From contig OY970329.1 of NCBI GenBank assembly GCA_963717375.1, forward strand, positions 1,054,001 to 1,118,000: a DNA stretch of 64,000 nucleotides, given 5' to 3'. Each line of letters begins with the position of its first letter. Within the stretch, counting starts at the first letter, position 1. A program made the position numbers and the translations under genes. The notes under the pieces are model-generated. The model was not told where the DNA came from. It was given only the letters and a program-made list of their open reading frames with translations, and did no database searches. The DNA comes from VRUE01 sp963717375. GTDB taxonomy: Bacteria; Actinomycetota; Thermoleophilia; Solirubrobacterales; 70-9. Positions 25,475 through 33,196 of the stretch are shown here, one piece after another.

Positions 25475-26320
25475 CTAGGCGCTCGGAAGGCCGGCGAAGC
25501 GGACGATCAGGTAATCGCCGTCCTCGGACTCTTCGACGACGAATTCATCGGCGAGCGTTTCCAGCGAACCGCCGACCTCGGGGACGTCCAGCTCGCGACG
25601 GATCTCGCCGGCGGCGCCTTTTTCCATCGGCCCGAGGCGCAGTTCGAGCCCTTTCTCGCTCTCGCCAAGACCGAGCCGCACGCAACCGTCGGCGAAGCGG
25701 CCCGGGGCGGCCCCGGCGATCGCGTCGGTGATCAAGACCGCATCGGAAACCCGGTCGATTGGGAGATCGCGGCGCGCCGCGAGGGCGCCGACCATCCGCG
25801 CCAGCACCGGCTCGAGCAGCTCGGCGCGACCGACGGCGATCTCGGTGCCGGTCACCTCCGGAAGAAGCGTTCCCGCTGACCCGCCGGAGTTGTTACCACC
25901 CCCCTCGAGAAGCGGCAGGCGCATCATTACTTCGGTACCCCGGTCCAGCCCGCCGGAAATGCTGAAGCTGCTGGAGAGGGCGGCAATCAGCGAGAGGCCG
26001 AGTTTGAGGCTGGCGCGCTCGGATTCAGCCTGCGGGCTGATCCCCGAGCCGCTGTCGCTGACGGTCACGGTGAGGCCCTCGCTATCGGGCTCAGCCTCGA
26101 CCGTGAGCGGGCCGTTCTCGCCAGAGTAGGCGTGGACAACGACGTTCATGCAGGCCTCGGTGACGACGGTCTTCAGATCGGCGACGCCGACTTCGTCCAT
26201 CCCGATCTGCTCGGCCAGCCCCGCCAGCGCGTGACGGACCACTGCGACGTTCTCCGCCCTAGCGGGGAGCCTCATGTAAAGCCCTTTTGGCTTCTCGCTG
26301 GTGATGGAGCCGTTTGCCAT
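25475..26320 (-). CDS. ATP-binding anti-sigma-like regulator with tandem HATPase halves
   Basis: RsbW-type protein of 281 residues. The N-terminal half is a standard HATPase_c: LKTVVTEACMNVVVHAY (N box), VTVSDSGSGI (G1 box) and LGLSLIAALS. The C-terminal half (about 150-281) keeps the fold pattern, for example LPIDRVSDAVLITDAI, but lacks N- and G-box residues. It looks like a degenerate second copy. It is convergent with the sigma factor, which is its likely target. ATG 26320 is preferred. ATG 26425 has a better ribosome-binding site (GGAAG) but adds 35 residues of poorer GC3. Confidence 0.8.
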   Translation of the reverse strand: MANGSITSEKPKGLYMRLPARAENVAVVRHALAGLAEQIGMDEVGVADLKTVVTEACMNVVVHAYSGENGPLTVEAEPDSEGLTVTVSDSGSGISPQAESERASLKLGLSLIAALSSSFSISGGLDRGTEVMMRLPLLEGGGNNSGGSAGTLLPEVTGTEIAVGRAELLEPVLARMVGALAARRDLPIDRVSDAVLITDAIAGAAPGRFADGCVRLGLGESEKGLELRLGPMEKGAAGEIRRELDVPEVGGSLETLADEFVVEESEDGDYLIVRFAGLPSA

Positions 26321-26461
26321 TGATTCCCGCTGGAGATCAGGTTCCCCGCGGACTGCGAGCATAACTGTGTTGTCCTCGGCCACCCGGTACCCGAGGCGCA
26401 GCTCTGCAAACCGCGATGCACCCATCCGTTTCTTCCGGCTGACCCAGGGTAGCTTCGAAGC

Positions 26462-27265
26462 ATGAGCCGCTCGTGGGTGAGGGTGCGCAGCAACTACCTC
26501 CTTTTGCTGATCGGGGTCGCGGCGCTGATTTTTGGCCCGGGCGCCGCGACGGCGACGGCCCACTGGCAGCCGCAGCCGACGACGAAGCCGTGGCAATGGC
26601 AGTTGCAGGGAAAGATCGACACTTCCATCGATGTGCCCGTCTTCGACGTCGACGGGTTTGAAACGCCGGCGCGAACGGTGCGCGAGCTGCACCACCTGCG
26701 TGCCAGAGTCGTCTGTTATCTCGACGTCGGCAGCTGGGAGAGCTACCGGCCGGACGCCGGCCGGTTCCCGCGCGCGGCGATCGGCCGGCGCTATGAAGGC
26801 TTTCCCGACGAGCGCTGGCTCGACGTCCGCCGTTTCCGCGATTTCGCCGCCCCGCTCGAACGGCGTTTCGCGATGTGCGCGCGCAAGGGCTTCGACGCGG
26901 TCGAGCCGGACAATCTGGCGGGCTGGGAAAACAAGACCGGCTTCAGGATCGGGCGCGCCGACCAGCTGCGCTTCAATCGCTGGGTGGCGGAACAGGTGCA
27001 CAAGCGTGGGATGGCGGTGGCGCTGAAGAACGATGGCCGCCAAGCCCGCGAGCTGGTCGGCGACTTCGACTTCGCGATCGTGGAGCAATGCTTCCAGTTC
27101 CGCGAATGCGGCTACTACAAGCCCTTCGTGCGGCATGGCAAGGCGGTCTTCGAGGCCGAGTATGAGCTCGAGCTCGGCCAGTACTGCGAAACGGCGCGCG
27201 CGATCCACTTCAGCGCGATCGGCAAGTCAGAGGACCTCTTCGCCAAACCCTGGCGTCCCTGCTGA
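26462..27265 (+). CDS. Secreted GH114 endo-alpha-1,4-polygalactosaminidase-like protein
   Basis: Exported TIM-barrel glycosidase of 267 residues. The signal peptide spans about 1-33, ending ATATAHW. The GH114 features are the WQWQLQGKIDTSIDVPVFDVDGF region (split), VVCYLDVGSWESYRPD, FDAVEPDNLAGW, and LKNDGRQARELV. The catalytic Asp and Glu positions in VEPDN and the following strand are conserved. Family members cut galactosamine-rich polymers such as Pel or galactosaminogalactan, which are biofilm matrix sugars. The promoter must sit in the narrow gap divergent from the anti-sigma gene. Confidence 0.85.
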   Translation: MSRSWVRVRSNYLLLLIGVAALIFGPGAATATAHWQPQPTTKPWQWQLQGKIDTSIDVPVFDVDGFETPARTVRELHHLRARVVCYLDVGSWESYRPDAGRFPRAAIGRRYEGFPDERWLDVRRFRDFAAPLERRFAMCARKGFDAVEPDNLAGWENKTGFRIGRADQLRFNRWVAEQVHKRGMAVALKNDGRQARELVGDFDFAIVEQCFQFRECGYYKPFVRHGKAVFEAEYELELGQYCETARAIHFSAIGKSEDLFAKPWRPC

Positions 27266-27305
27266 AGCCGCTTTAGCCCAGGCAAAGAGCGGGTAGTGAC
27301 GAACG

Positions 27306-28235
27306 ATGCCAGCGCCCCGCCGGAGACTTCCCCGCGAGCTGTTCGAGACCCGAAGCCATTCCTGGCAGGAGGCCGGGCTCGGGCACGAGCTGGAGGCGCA
27401 GCCACCGGGCCGGGCGCTTGGCGGCCTGCTTGTCGCGCTGACGGTGATCGCGGCGGTTCTCGTCGTCTACTACCGGCGCCATGAGCTGTTGCCGGGCTAC
27501 GGGCCGTGGGTGCGCGCGGCCACCGTCGCGATCTTGATCATCGTCGGCTCGGCGGCCAGCCACTGGCTGGTGCGATGGGTCTCCCCGCGGCTCTTCCGCC
27601 GCGTCGATCCGGCAACCGCCGGCACCGCGGGATTCCTGATCCGCCTCTTTGCGATGGCGGCGGTGGTGATCTTGGCCCTGCGGATCGCCGGCGTCACCGC
27701 CGCCACGCTCGCTGTCGGCGGTGCTTTCACGGCGATCGTCCTCGGCCTCGCTGCCCAGCAGACGCTGGGCAGCCTCTTCGCCGGCATCGTCTTGCAAAGC
27801 ACCCGGCCCTTCCGCGTCGGCGAACGCGTGCGCCTGGTCGGCGGCGCCCTCGCCGGCTCGATCGAGGGAACGGTCAGCTCGCTCGGCCTCTTCTACGCAA
27901 CCCTGGTGCAGGGCGCCGACCGCCTGCAGGTGCCAAACAGCGTGATGATCAACCTGGTCGTCGTACCCCTGCGCGAGCCGCCGAAGGTCGACGTCAGGGC
28001 TCGCTTCACGTCTGAGGCCAGCCCGCGCCGGGTCCAGAAGCAGCTGCTTAGCTCGATCCGCATCCCCACCCGCAACGCGCCCGACGTCGCCCTGGAGGAA
28101 GTCGACGAGGACGGAGTCATCCTTCGCATCAACGCGACTCCACTGCGGGCGGACGACGGCCCGCAGCTCGCCGAGGAAGTTCTCGAAGCGCTGCGCCTCG
28201 CTCCGGCGGCGGCCACCGCCGAACACTCCGCCTGA
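27306..28235 (+). CDS. Small-conductance mechanosensitive channel (MscS) family
   Basis: MscS-like channel of 309 residues. Three transmembrane helices (about 39-60, 68-88, 108-130) are followed by the pore-lining TM3, AVGGAFTAIVLGLAAQQTLGSLFAG, split over 135-160. A beta domain (RVRLVGGALAGSIEGTVSSLGLFYATL) and an alpha/beta C-terminal domain follow. It would release solutes during hypo-osmotic shock. It follows GH114 by 40 bases and could be co-transcribed. Confidence 0.88.
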   Translation: MPAPRRRLPRELFETRSHSWQEAGLGHELEAQPPGRALGGLLVALTVIAAVLVVYYRRHELLPGYGPWVRAATVAILIIVGSAASHWLVRWVSPRLFRRVDPATAGTAGFLIRLFAMAAVVILALRIAGVTAATLAVGGAFTAIVLGLAAQQTLGSLFAGIVLQSTRPFRVGERVRLVGGALAGSIEGTVSSLGLFYATLVQGADRLQVPNSVMINLVVVPLREPPKVDVRARFTSEASPRRVQKQLLSSIRIPTRNAPDVALEEVDEDGVILRINATPLRADDGPQLAEEVLEALRLAPAAATAEHSA

Positions 28236-28257
28236 GCGCGGAGCCGAGGGCGTTCGC

Positions 28258-30060
28258 TCAGGCAGCGGCGCGATCGAAGGTCGAGGCGGCTTCGGCCGGA
28301 TCGGTGAAGACCTCGCCACGGACGAACAGCCCGTCGCGCACGTCCCAGATCCAGGCCACGGGCATGTCGCGGATGCCCAGCTCACGGCTGCGAACGTAGA
28401 CGCGGCCGGTTGCCAGGAGGCGGTTCCCCTGCCGCTCGACCGCGCCAAGCGTGATCAGCAGCGCTTCCCAGATGCGTTCGACGTCGACGAGGTATTCGCG
28501 CAGGCCGTCCGGGCCTCTGTAGGGGGCATCGTGCCCGGCTTCGCCGCCGGTGACGGTGAAGAACTCCATCTCCGGCGCACAAAGCGAGACCATCGCCACC
28601 GCGTCGCGCTGGTTGAAAGCGTGGAAAAGACGTGCAACCAGCGCCTCGTAGGCGTCGTCGACCGCCTGTCCGGGTGAGTTTCTCCGCGACTGGTCAGTCG
28701 CCGCGGCGCGCTCGCCGCCGGCACGACTGAGCGACAGGATCGCCACGTCGTCATCGAGATCGCCATCTGTGAAGCCGTGCAGTGCGCCCTCGAGTCGCTG
28801 CACCGAATGCGCCGGGTTGTTCGCGCCGGCCAGCTCCGCCCGCAGCCGCTCCTCGCCGAAGCGGCCCTGCTCACCGGCGGCCTCGATGATCCCGTCGGTC
28901 ACCAGGACAATCTGCTGACCGGCCTCGAAAGAGGTCTGCTCGATCGTCCACTCGACGTCGGCGAAGGCGCCGAGCACGGGGTCGGGTCCGGCCATCTCGG
29001 TCACGGCCTCACCGTCGACCAGGAGCGGCGGCGGGTGGCCGGCCACCGCCAGCCGCACCGGCTGCGCGGGGTCTTCGCTCAGGGCCAGGGCGGCGACGCT
29101 GCACAGAGCCGTACCCCCGCGCGCAAGCAGGGCGCGGTTGAGGGTGGCGATGGCCAGTTCCGGGTCGTTGGTGAGTACCGCCGCGGTGCGCAGCGTGTAG
29201 CGGGCGAGGGCCGTGATCGAGGCAGCCTCGGCCCCCCGCCCGGTGACGTCGCCAATCACTAGCATCCAGCCACCGGCGACCCGGAAGGCGTCGTAGAAAT
29301 CCCCGCCGACCTCATTCTCAGCCCCCGCAGGCCGGTACAGCGCGGCGATCGACCAGCCCGAGAGGTGCGGCAGGGGCGGCGGCAGGAGGCCGTGCTGCAG
29401 CGTCTCGGCGATCTCGGCCCGTTCCTGCTCGGCCCGCTCGAGATCGGCGAAGAGACCGCCGTTGTCGAGGGCGAGGGCGACGCGGCCGGAGAGGATCCAG
29501 GCGAAGTTGGCGTCGCTGGGGCGGTAGCGCCGCCCCGACCAGGCGACGCCGAGGGTCAGCGCCCCGGTTACCTGGCCCCGCGCCTGCAGGGCGAGGGTGA
29601 TCGCGGAGCGGACACCCATCCCGCGCAGGAACTCGAGGTCGGGGCCGTCGTCGTGGGCGAGCGCCTGCAGGTCCGCTTCCGACATCCGCTCAAAAAAACG
29701 AGGGTCGAGGGAGTCGCCATTGTCTCCCTCGACCATCCGCTCCGGGATCGAGGGCTCACGTTCCAGCAGCCCGCGCTCGATGCCGGCACCACCGCCGGGC
29801 GCGACGCGGACCGCGACGCGTCGAGGGCGATCGCCCTCGATTACGTCGATAGCGCAGAAGTCGGCGATCTCGGGCACGAGGACATCGCAGATCGCCTCGA
29901 GTGTCTCCGCCAGCGAGCCGGCGTCCTCGGTCGCCCTCGCCACCTCACCGAGAATCTTGAAGCGGTGCTGCGCTGTTCTCCCGCGCATCAGCAGGACAGC
30001 GAGCCAGGCGCACAACGCGGCCAGCGCAACCGCCATCACGGATATCACGACTAGATCCAC
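28258..30060 (-). CDS. Membrane GAF-SpoIIE/RsbU phosphatase with C-terminal SnoaL-like domain
   Basis: PP2C-type serine phosphatase of 600 residues. Layout: one transmembrane helix (3-25), a GAF sensor (about 35-200), and a SpoIIE/RsbU phosphatase domain (about 220-445). The metal sites are in ENEVGGDFYDAF, VIGDVTGRGAEAA, VLVTDGIIEA and DLDDDVAILSL. A SnoaL/NTF2-like domain follows (about 475-590). RsbU-type enzymes dephosphorylate STAS anti-anti-sigma factors and so release SigB-type sigma factors. No STAS gene is in the window. The SnoaL fusion is unusual and may bind a ligand. Confidence 0.88.
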   Translation of the reverse strand: MDLVVISVMAVALAALCAWLAVLLMRGRTAQHRFKILGEVARATEDAGSLAETLEAICDVLVPEIADFCAIDVIEGDRPRRVAVRVAPGGGAGIERGLLEREPSIPERMVEGDNGDSLDPRFFERMSEADLQALAHDDGPDLEFLRGMGVRSAITLALQARGQVTGALTLGVAWSGRRYRPSDANFAWILSGRVALALDNGGLFADLERAEQERAEIAETLQHGLLPPPLPHLSGWSIAALYRPAGAENEVGGDFYDAFRVAGGWMLVIGDVTGRGAEAASITALARYTLRTAAVLTNDPELAIATLNRALLARGGTALCSVAALALSEDPAQPVRLAVAGHPPPLLVDGEAVTEMAGPDPVLGAFADVEWTIEQTSFEAGQQIVLVTDGIIEAAGEQGRFGEERLRAELAGANNPAHSVQRLEGALHGFTDGDLDDDVAILSLSRAGGERAAATDQSRRNSPGQAVDDAYEALVARLFHAFNQRDAVAMVSLCAPEMEFFTVTGGEAGHDAPYRGPDGLREYLVDVERIWEALLITLGAVERQGNRLLATGRVYVRSRELGIRDMPVAWIWDVRDGLFVRGEVFTDPAEAASTFDRAAA

Positions 30061-30114
30061 AGGCCTCCCGATTCGGACAGTAGTCGCCGCTGCCGCGCAA
30101 GTCCATAGCGTTGC

Positions 30115-30783
30115 TCAGGGCGTGGGCGTGCCGAGCAAACTGCGCGGCCAAAGCCTCCGCTCGCGGACGGCGTTCAGCTCCGCGGCAAACACCGTCAGCG
30201 TCGCACCGAGCTGGATCCAGGCGAGCAGGCCGATGACCAGGGCGAAGGTGCCGTAGACCGGCGTCGCGTTGCGAATCTCATGCGTGACGAACCAGGCCCC
30301 GGCGAGCTGCAGCGCGGTCCAGCAGACGGCGGCGAGGACAGCGCCCGGGAGTGAGGCGCGAAGTGGCAGCTCGAGTGAAGCGAGCAAATGGAAGACGGCG
30401 ATGAATACAGCGAGGTTGAGTGCCACCGAGACGACGAGCCCGCCGATCGTGCCGAGCCAGCCGCTGCCGCCGCCGACCAGGCCCGAGACCACGGTCGAGG
30501 CGATCATCGCCGCGCCGAGAAAGACGAGTAGTCCCAGCGCCCGCAAGCGCGAGGCGAGGAAGCTGGGACGACCGCTGTCCGGCACGTCCCAGGCCCGGTC
30601 GATCGCCTCCTCGCCGGCGAGGACCACGCCGAAGCCCGCCCACAGGGTCCCAGCGATGCCGACCGCCAGCGCCACCCCGCTGCCCTGTAGCGAGCTCACC
30701 TTGAGCTGTTCGCCGATCACGGGGAATTGGGCCAGGGTCGAGTCGACGACCGAGCGACGCAGATCGGGATCATCCGCGAGCAA
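30115..30783 (-). pseudogene. N-terminally truncated YihY/BrkB-family membrane protein
   Basis: Membrane protein of 222 residues matching the YihY (formerly BrkB/RNase BN) family from LAQFPVIGEQLKVSSLQGSG onward. WAGFGVVLAGEEAIDRAWDV and four to five helices follow. Members normally have some 70 more N-terminal residues with a first helix and a conserved FPLL segment. Here an in-frame TAG lies 12 codons before the TTG start and a neighbouring gene ends 50 bases upstream, so that part is gone. It may be a decaying gene or a shortened functional version. The remainder has no frameshift. Confidence 0.65.
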
Positions 30784-30832
30784 ATAGCCCGTGTCGCGCC
30801 CGACCTAGCCTTGGCCCAACCGGCGCCTGGGG

Positions 30833-31948
30833 CTAAGGCCCGCTGCGCAGCGCTCGCGCCGACGCCCGCGGCACCGTCGCCGCGTCACCGCCCGTCCAGG
30901 CGTTGAAGCGATACCAGGACGGCTTCGCTTCGCGGCGACTGGTGAGCAGGCCGGCGGAGTCGCAGAACTGGCAGGAGCCCGCCTGGTCGGTCCAGGAGAA
31001 CCACCAGACGCCGCCGATGTGCCAGCGCCGCCGGTTCTGGGTCAGCATCAGGAAAGAGCGGTCGAGTTCGCGGGCCTGGCCGCGAGGGCCGCGCTCCCAG
31101 CGGGACTCAAAGCCATCGGACCCCCAGCCCATCTCGGTCACGAAGAGCGGTGTCGCCGCGTCGCCGTTGGCGGCCATCACCTCGCGCAGGTCTTCGATCT
31201 GGCCTTCCAAGGCCCCGGCATCGGCAACGTAAGGGTGCAGAGCGACGCCGTCGAAGTAGCGCTCGATCCCCGGCACCCGGTAGAGGTCGGCGAGAAACCC
31301 GTCAGACGCGACGTTGGGCGGAATCTGCAGCGGGCGGCCAAAGAGCCCGCCGAGGATCACCGTCGAGCTGGGCTCGGCGCGGTGCAGGAAGCTGCCGGAG
31401 ATCCGAACCAGCCGGGCGAATCGTTCCGGATCGGGTTCCTTGGAGAAGGTGACGATGTTCTCCTCGTTCCAGATCTCCCACTGGCGAACCGGCAGGCGCG
31501 GCAGGCCGCGATGTTCGCGCCAAAAGCTTCCTTGCGGGCCGTAGCGGAAGACCGCCGCGTGCAAGAACCCCAGCCACGCCTGGCGCTGGCGCCCGGTCGT
31601 CACCGGTTCGACGCCAAGCCCAGAGGAGACCCATTCCGGCGCCCCCCAAACGAACATGAAGGGGCGCATCCCCTGTTCGGCCGCAAAGCGCACCTGGCTA
31701 TCAAGGAGTTCCCAGCGGGGCGCGAAGCGATCGCGGGCTTCGGGCTCGATTTCGGCCCAGTTCATCGGCAGGCGCACCGAGGTGATCCCGGCCTCCCGCA
31801 TCAGTTCGAAGTCTTCCCCGTCGGGGGCGCCTTGCGGCGAGATGCCGATGAATCCGTGCGGCGCCACCGTGACCAGTGACGATCCCGCCATAGCCGGCGT
31901 CAGCGCGAGCAGCGCCACGGTCAGGGGGATGAGGATGATTCTGCGCAT
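30833..31948 (-). CDS. Secreted clan-A glycoside hydrolase (GH5/GH39-like)
   Basis: Exported TIM-barrel glycosidase of 371 residues. A signal peptide runs about 1-21, ending TPAMAG. The acid/base Glu is in WEIWNEEN and the nucleophile Glu in FVTEMGWGS, the clan GH-A pair on strands 4 and 7. ALHPYVADAG is also typical. The family within the clan (GH5, GH39 or a relative) and substrate cannot be fixed. ATG 31948 is preferred because it begins a proper signal peptide. A frame-open ATG at 31996 lies only 12 bases from the tRNA. Confidence 0.8.
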   Translation of the reverse strand: MRRIILIPLTVALLALTPAMAGSSLVTVAPHGFIGISPQGAPDGEDFELMREAGITSVRLPMNWAEIEPEARDRFAPRWELLDSQVRFAAEQGMRPFMFVWGAPEWVSSGLGVEPVTTGRQRQAWLGFLHAAVFRYGPQGSFWREHRGLPRLPVRQWEIWNEENIVTFSKEPDPERFARLVRISGSFLHRAEPSSTVILGGLFGRPLQIPPNVASDGFLADLYRVPGIERYFDGVALHPYVADAGALEGQIEDLREVMAANGDAATPLFVTEMGWGSDGFESRWERGPRGQARELDRSFLMLTQNRRRWHIGGVWWFSWTDQAGSCQFCDSAGLLTSRREAKPSWYRFNAWTGGDAATVPRASARALRSGP

Positions 31949-32008
31949 AAGTCCAACAATGACCCTGGCTGCGGGCGAAAGTCGCGGCTTCCGCATACAG
32001 GGACCTCA

Positions 32009-32082
32009 TCGGGGCGCCCGGATTTGAACCGGGGACCTCACCGACCCGAACGGTGCGCGCTACCAGGCTGCGCCACGCCCCG
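32009..32082 (-). tRNA. tRNA-Pro (anticodon CGG)
   Basis: Complete 74-base cloverleaf. The seven-pair acceptor stem is CGGGGCG (32082-32076) with CGCCCCG (32016-32010). It has a D arm with GCGC/GCGC, an anticodon stem CACCG/CGGTG with loop TTCGGGT (anticodon CGG), and a T arm CCGGG/CCCGG with TTCAAAT. The discriminator is A and no CCA is encoded. Reads proline CCG, a common codon in this GC-rich genome. Confidence 0.96.
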
Positions 32083-32115
32083 AGAGGCGGCGATTATCCC
32101 AGACCGGCGCTGGAA

Positions 32116-32865
32116 CTACTGAACGGCTTCGATCGCGGCTTCGATCCGGGCCAGACTGGGGCCGTCCTGAAGCGTGCGGGTGCCGCCCGGGCCGTTGACG
32201 ATCATCGCCTGGCGGGTGCGGATGCCGAGCTCGGTGCCGAGCTCGTCGTAGCTTTCGAGCTGCTTGCTGATCGAGCCGCCGGAGCCGCCGTGGTCTTCGA
32301 GGTAGCTCAGCCATTCCGGCTCATTGAGTTCCTCGATCCCACCCGCCACCGAGTCGAGGTAGTCCTGGTCGATCCCGAATCGTTCCGCCTCGCTCTGGTT
32401 GCGGAAGAAGAGGTAGGTGTACTGCCAACCGTAGCCCTGGGCGGCGGCCGCTTCAGCGCCGTAGAAGCCAAGCTCCTGCGGGCTTTCGCTGACCGAGTAG
32501 TGGCGATAGAGCAACTGCACGTCGCCTGGCCGCACGTAGGCGTTGACCAGCCCGGGGATGGTGCTGAGGAAGTCTTCGCGGCAGCTCGAGCACTGCAGAT
32601 CGTTGAAGACCTGGATCGAGACCGGCGCGTCGGAGGAGCCGAGGCGTTCCCCTTCCTGCGGCACGCCGCCGAAGATTTCCTGCGCTTCGGCGATGCCGGC
32701 GAGGCGAACCACATCGCGGCCGGCTTTCTGGGTGGCGATGTTGACGATCGCGTAGCCGAGCGCCGCGAGCGCGAGAAGGAGGCCGAGAATGATCCAGATC
32801 CGGCCCCGCCGCGGGATCGGCACGGCTACCGGCTCGGCGCCCTGATCGGGGGTGAGGGTTGGCAT
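32116..32865 (-). CDS. Membrane-anchored DsbA-like thioredoxin-fold protein
   Basis: Thiol-disulfide oxidoreductase of 249 residues facing outside. A single transmembrane anchor lies at about 22-46, after a Pro-rich cytoplasmic tail. The DsbA/Thioredoxin_4 domain starts near residue 75. The active site is CSSC in NDLQCSSCREDF, and the helical insert follows. It would catalyse disulfide formation or reduction in exported proteins. ATG 32865 is preferred over the frame start at 32928, whose extra residues look uncoded. Confidence 0.85.
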   Translation of the reverse strand: MPTLTPDQGAEPVAVPIPRRGRIWIILGLLLALAALGYAIVNIATQKAGRDVVRLAGIAEAQEIFGGVPQEGERLGSSDAPVSIQVFNDLQCSSCREDFLSTIPGLVNAYVRPGDVQLLYRHYSVSESPQELGFYGAEAAAAQGYGWQYTYLFFRNQSEAERFGIDQDYLDSVAGGIEELNEPEWLSYLEDHGGSGGSISKQLESYDELGTELGIRTRQAMIVNGPGGTRTLQDGPSLARIEAAIEAVQ

Positions 32866-32986
32866 CGCCGCATTATCCCGACTCGCCAGTCCGGGGATTC
32901 CCGCAGACTCGCGCCGGCGGTTTGACACGTCCGCCGGCAGGGGTAAATATCCGACTACCCGATTTCAACGACCTGGGAGGTCCGCC

Positions 32987-33172
32987 GTGGCCAATCACCT
33001 CACTCCGTCCGAGCTTGCCGAAGAACTTCACATGAAGCGGCAGGAGGTGATCGGCAAGTGCGTGCAGCTGGGCGTTCCCATCTTCCACGGCCGCATCGAC
33101 AAGTCGCTCTTCCAGACCTCGCTGCGCACCGCGCCGGGCCAGGGCCCGCCCCAGCAAGCCCGCCCCAGCTAG
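32987..33172 (+). CDS. Small 61-aa protein with IF2_N-like helical domain
   Basis: Short basic protein starting at GTG 32987 with an excellent GGGAGG ribosome-binding site six bases upstream. Residues 3-30 (LTPSELAEELHMKRQEVIGK and onward to LGVPI) resemble the winged helical N-terminal domain of translation factor IF2, which is also found alone in small proteins. The C-terminus is Pro/Gln-rich and probably disordered. It may bind nucleic acid. It sits 24 bases before the acyl-CoA ligase gene. Function unknown. Confidence 0.75.
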   Translation: MANHLTPSELAEELHMKRQEVIGKCVQLGVPIFHGRIDKSLFQTSLRTAPGQGPPQQARPS

Positions 33173-33196
33173 CTCTTAACTAAACTCCTCCCCCGC

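Noticed and set aside
26426..27208. Extension of the anti-sigma frame far upstream
   Set aside because: The extra residues are antisense to the GH114 gene and show no domain. The real start is at 26320 or 26425.
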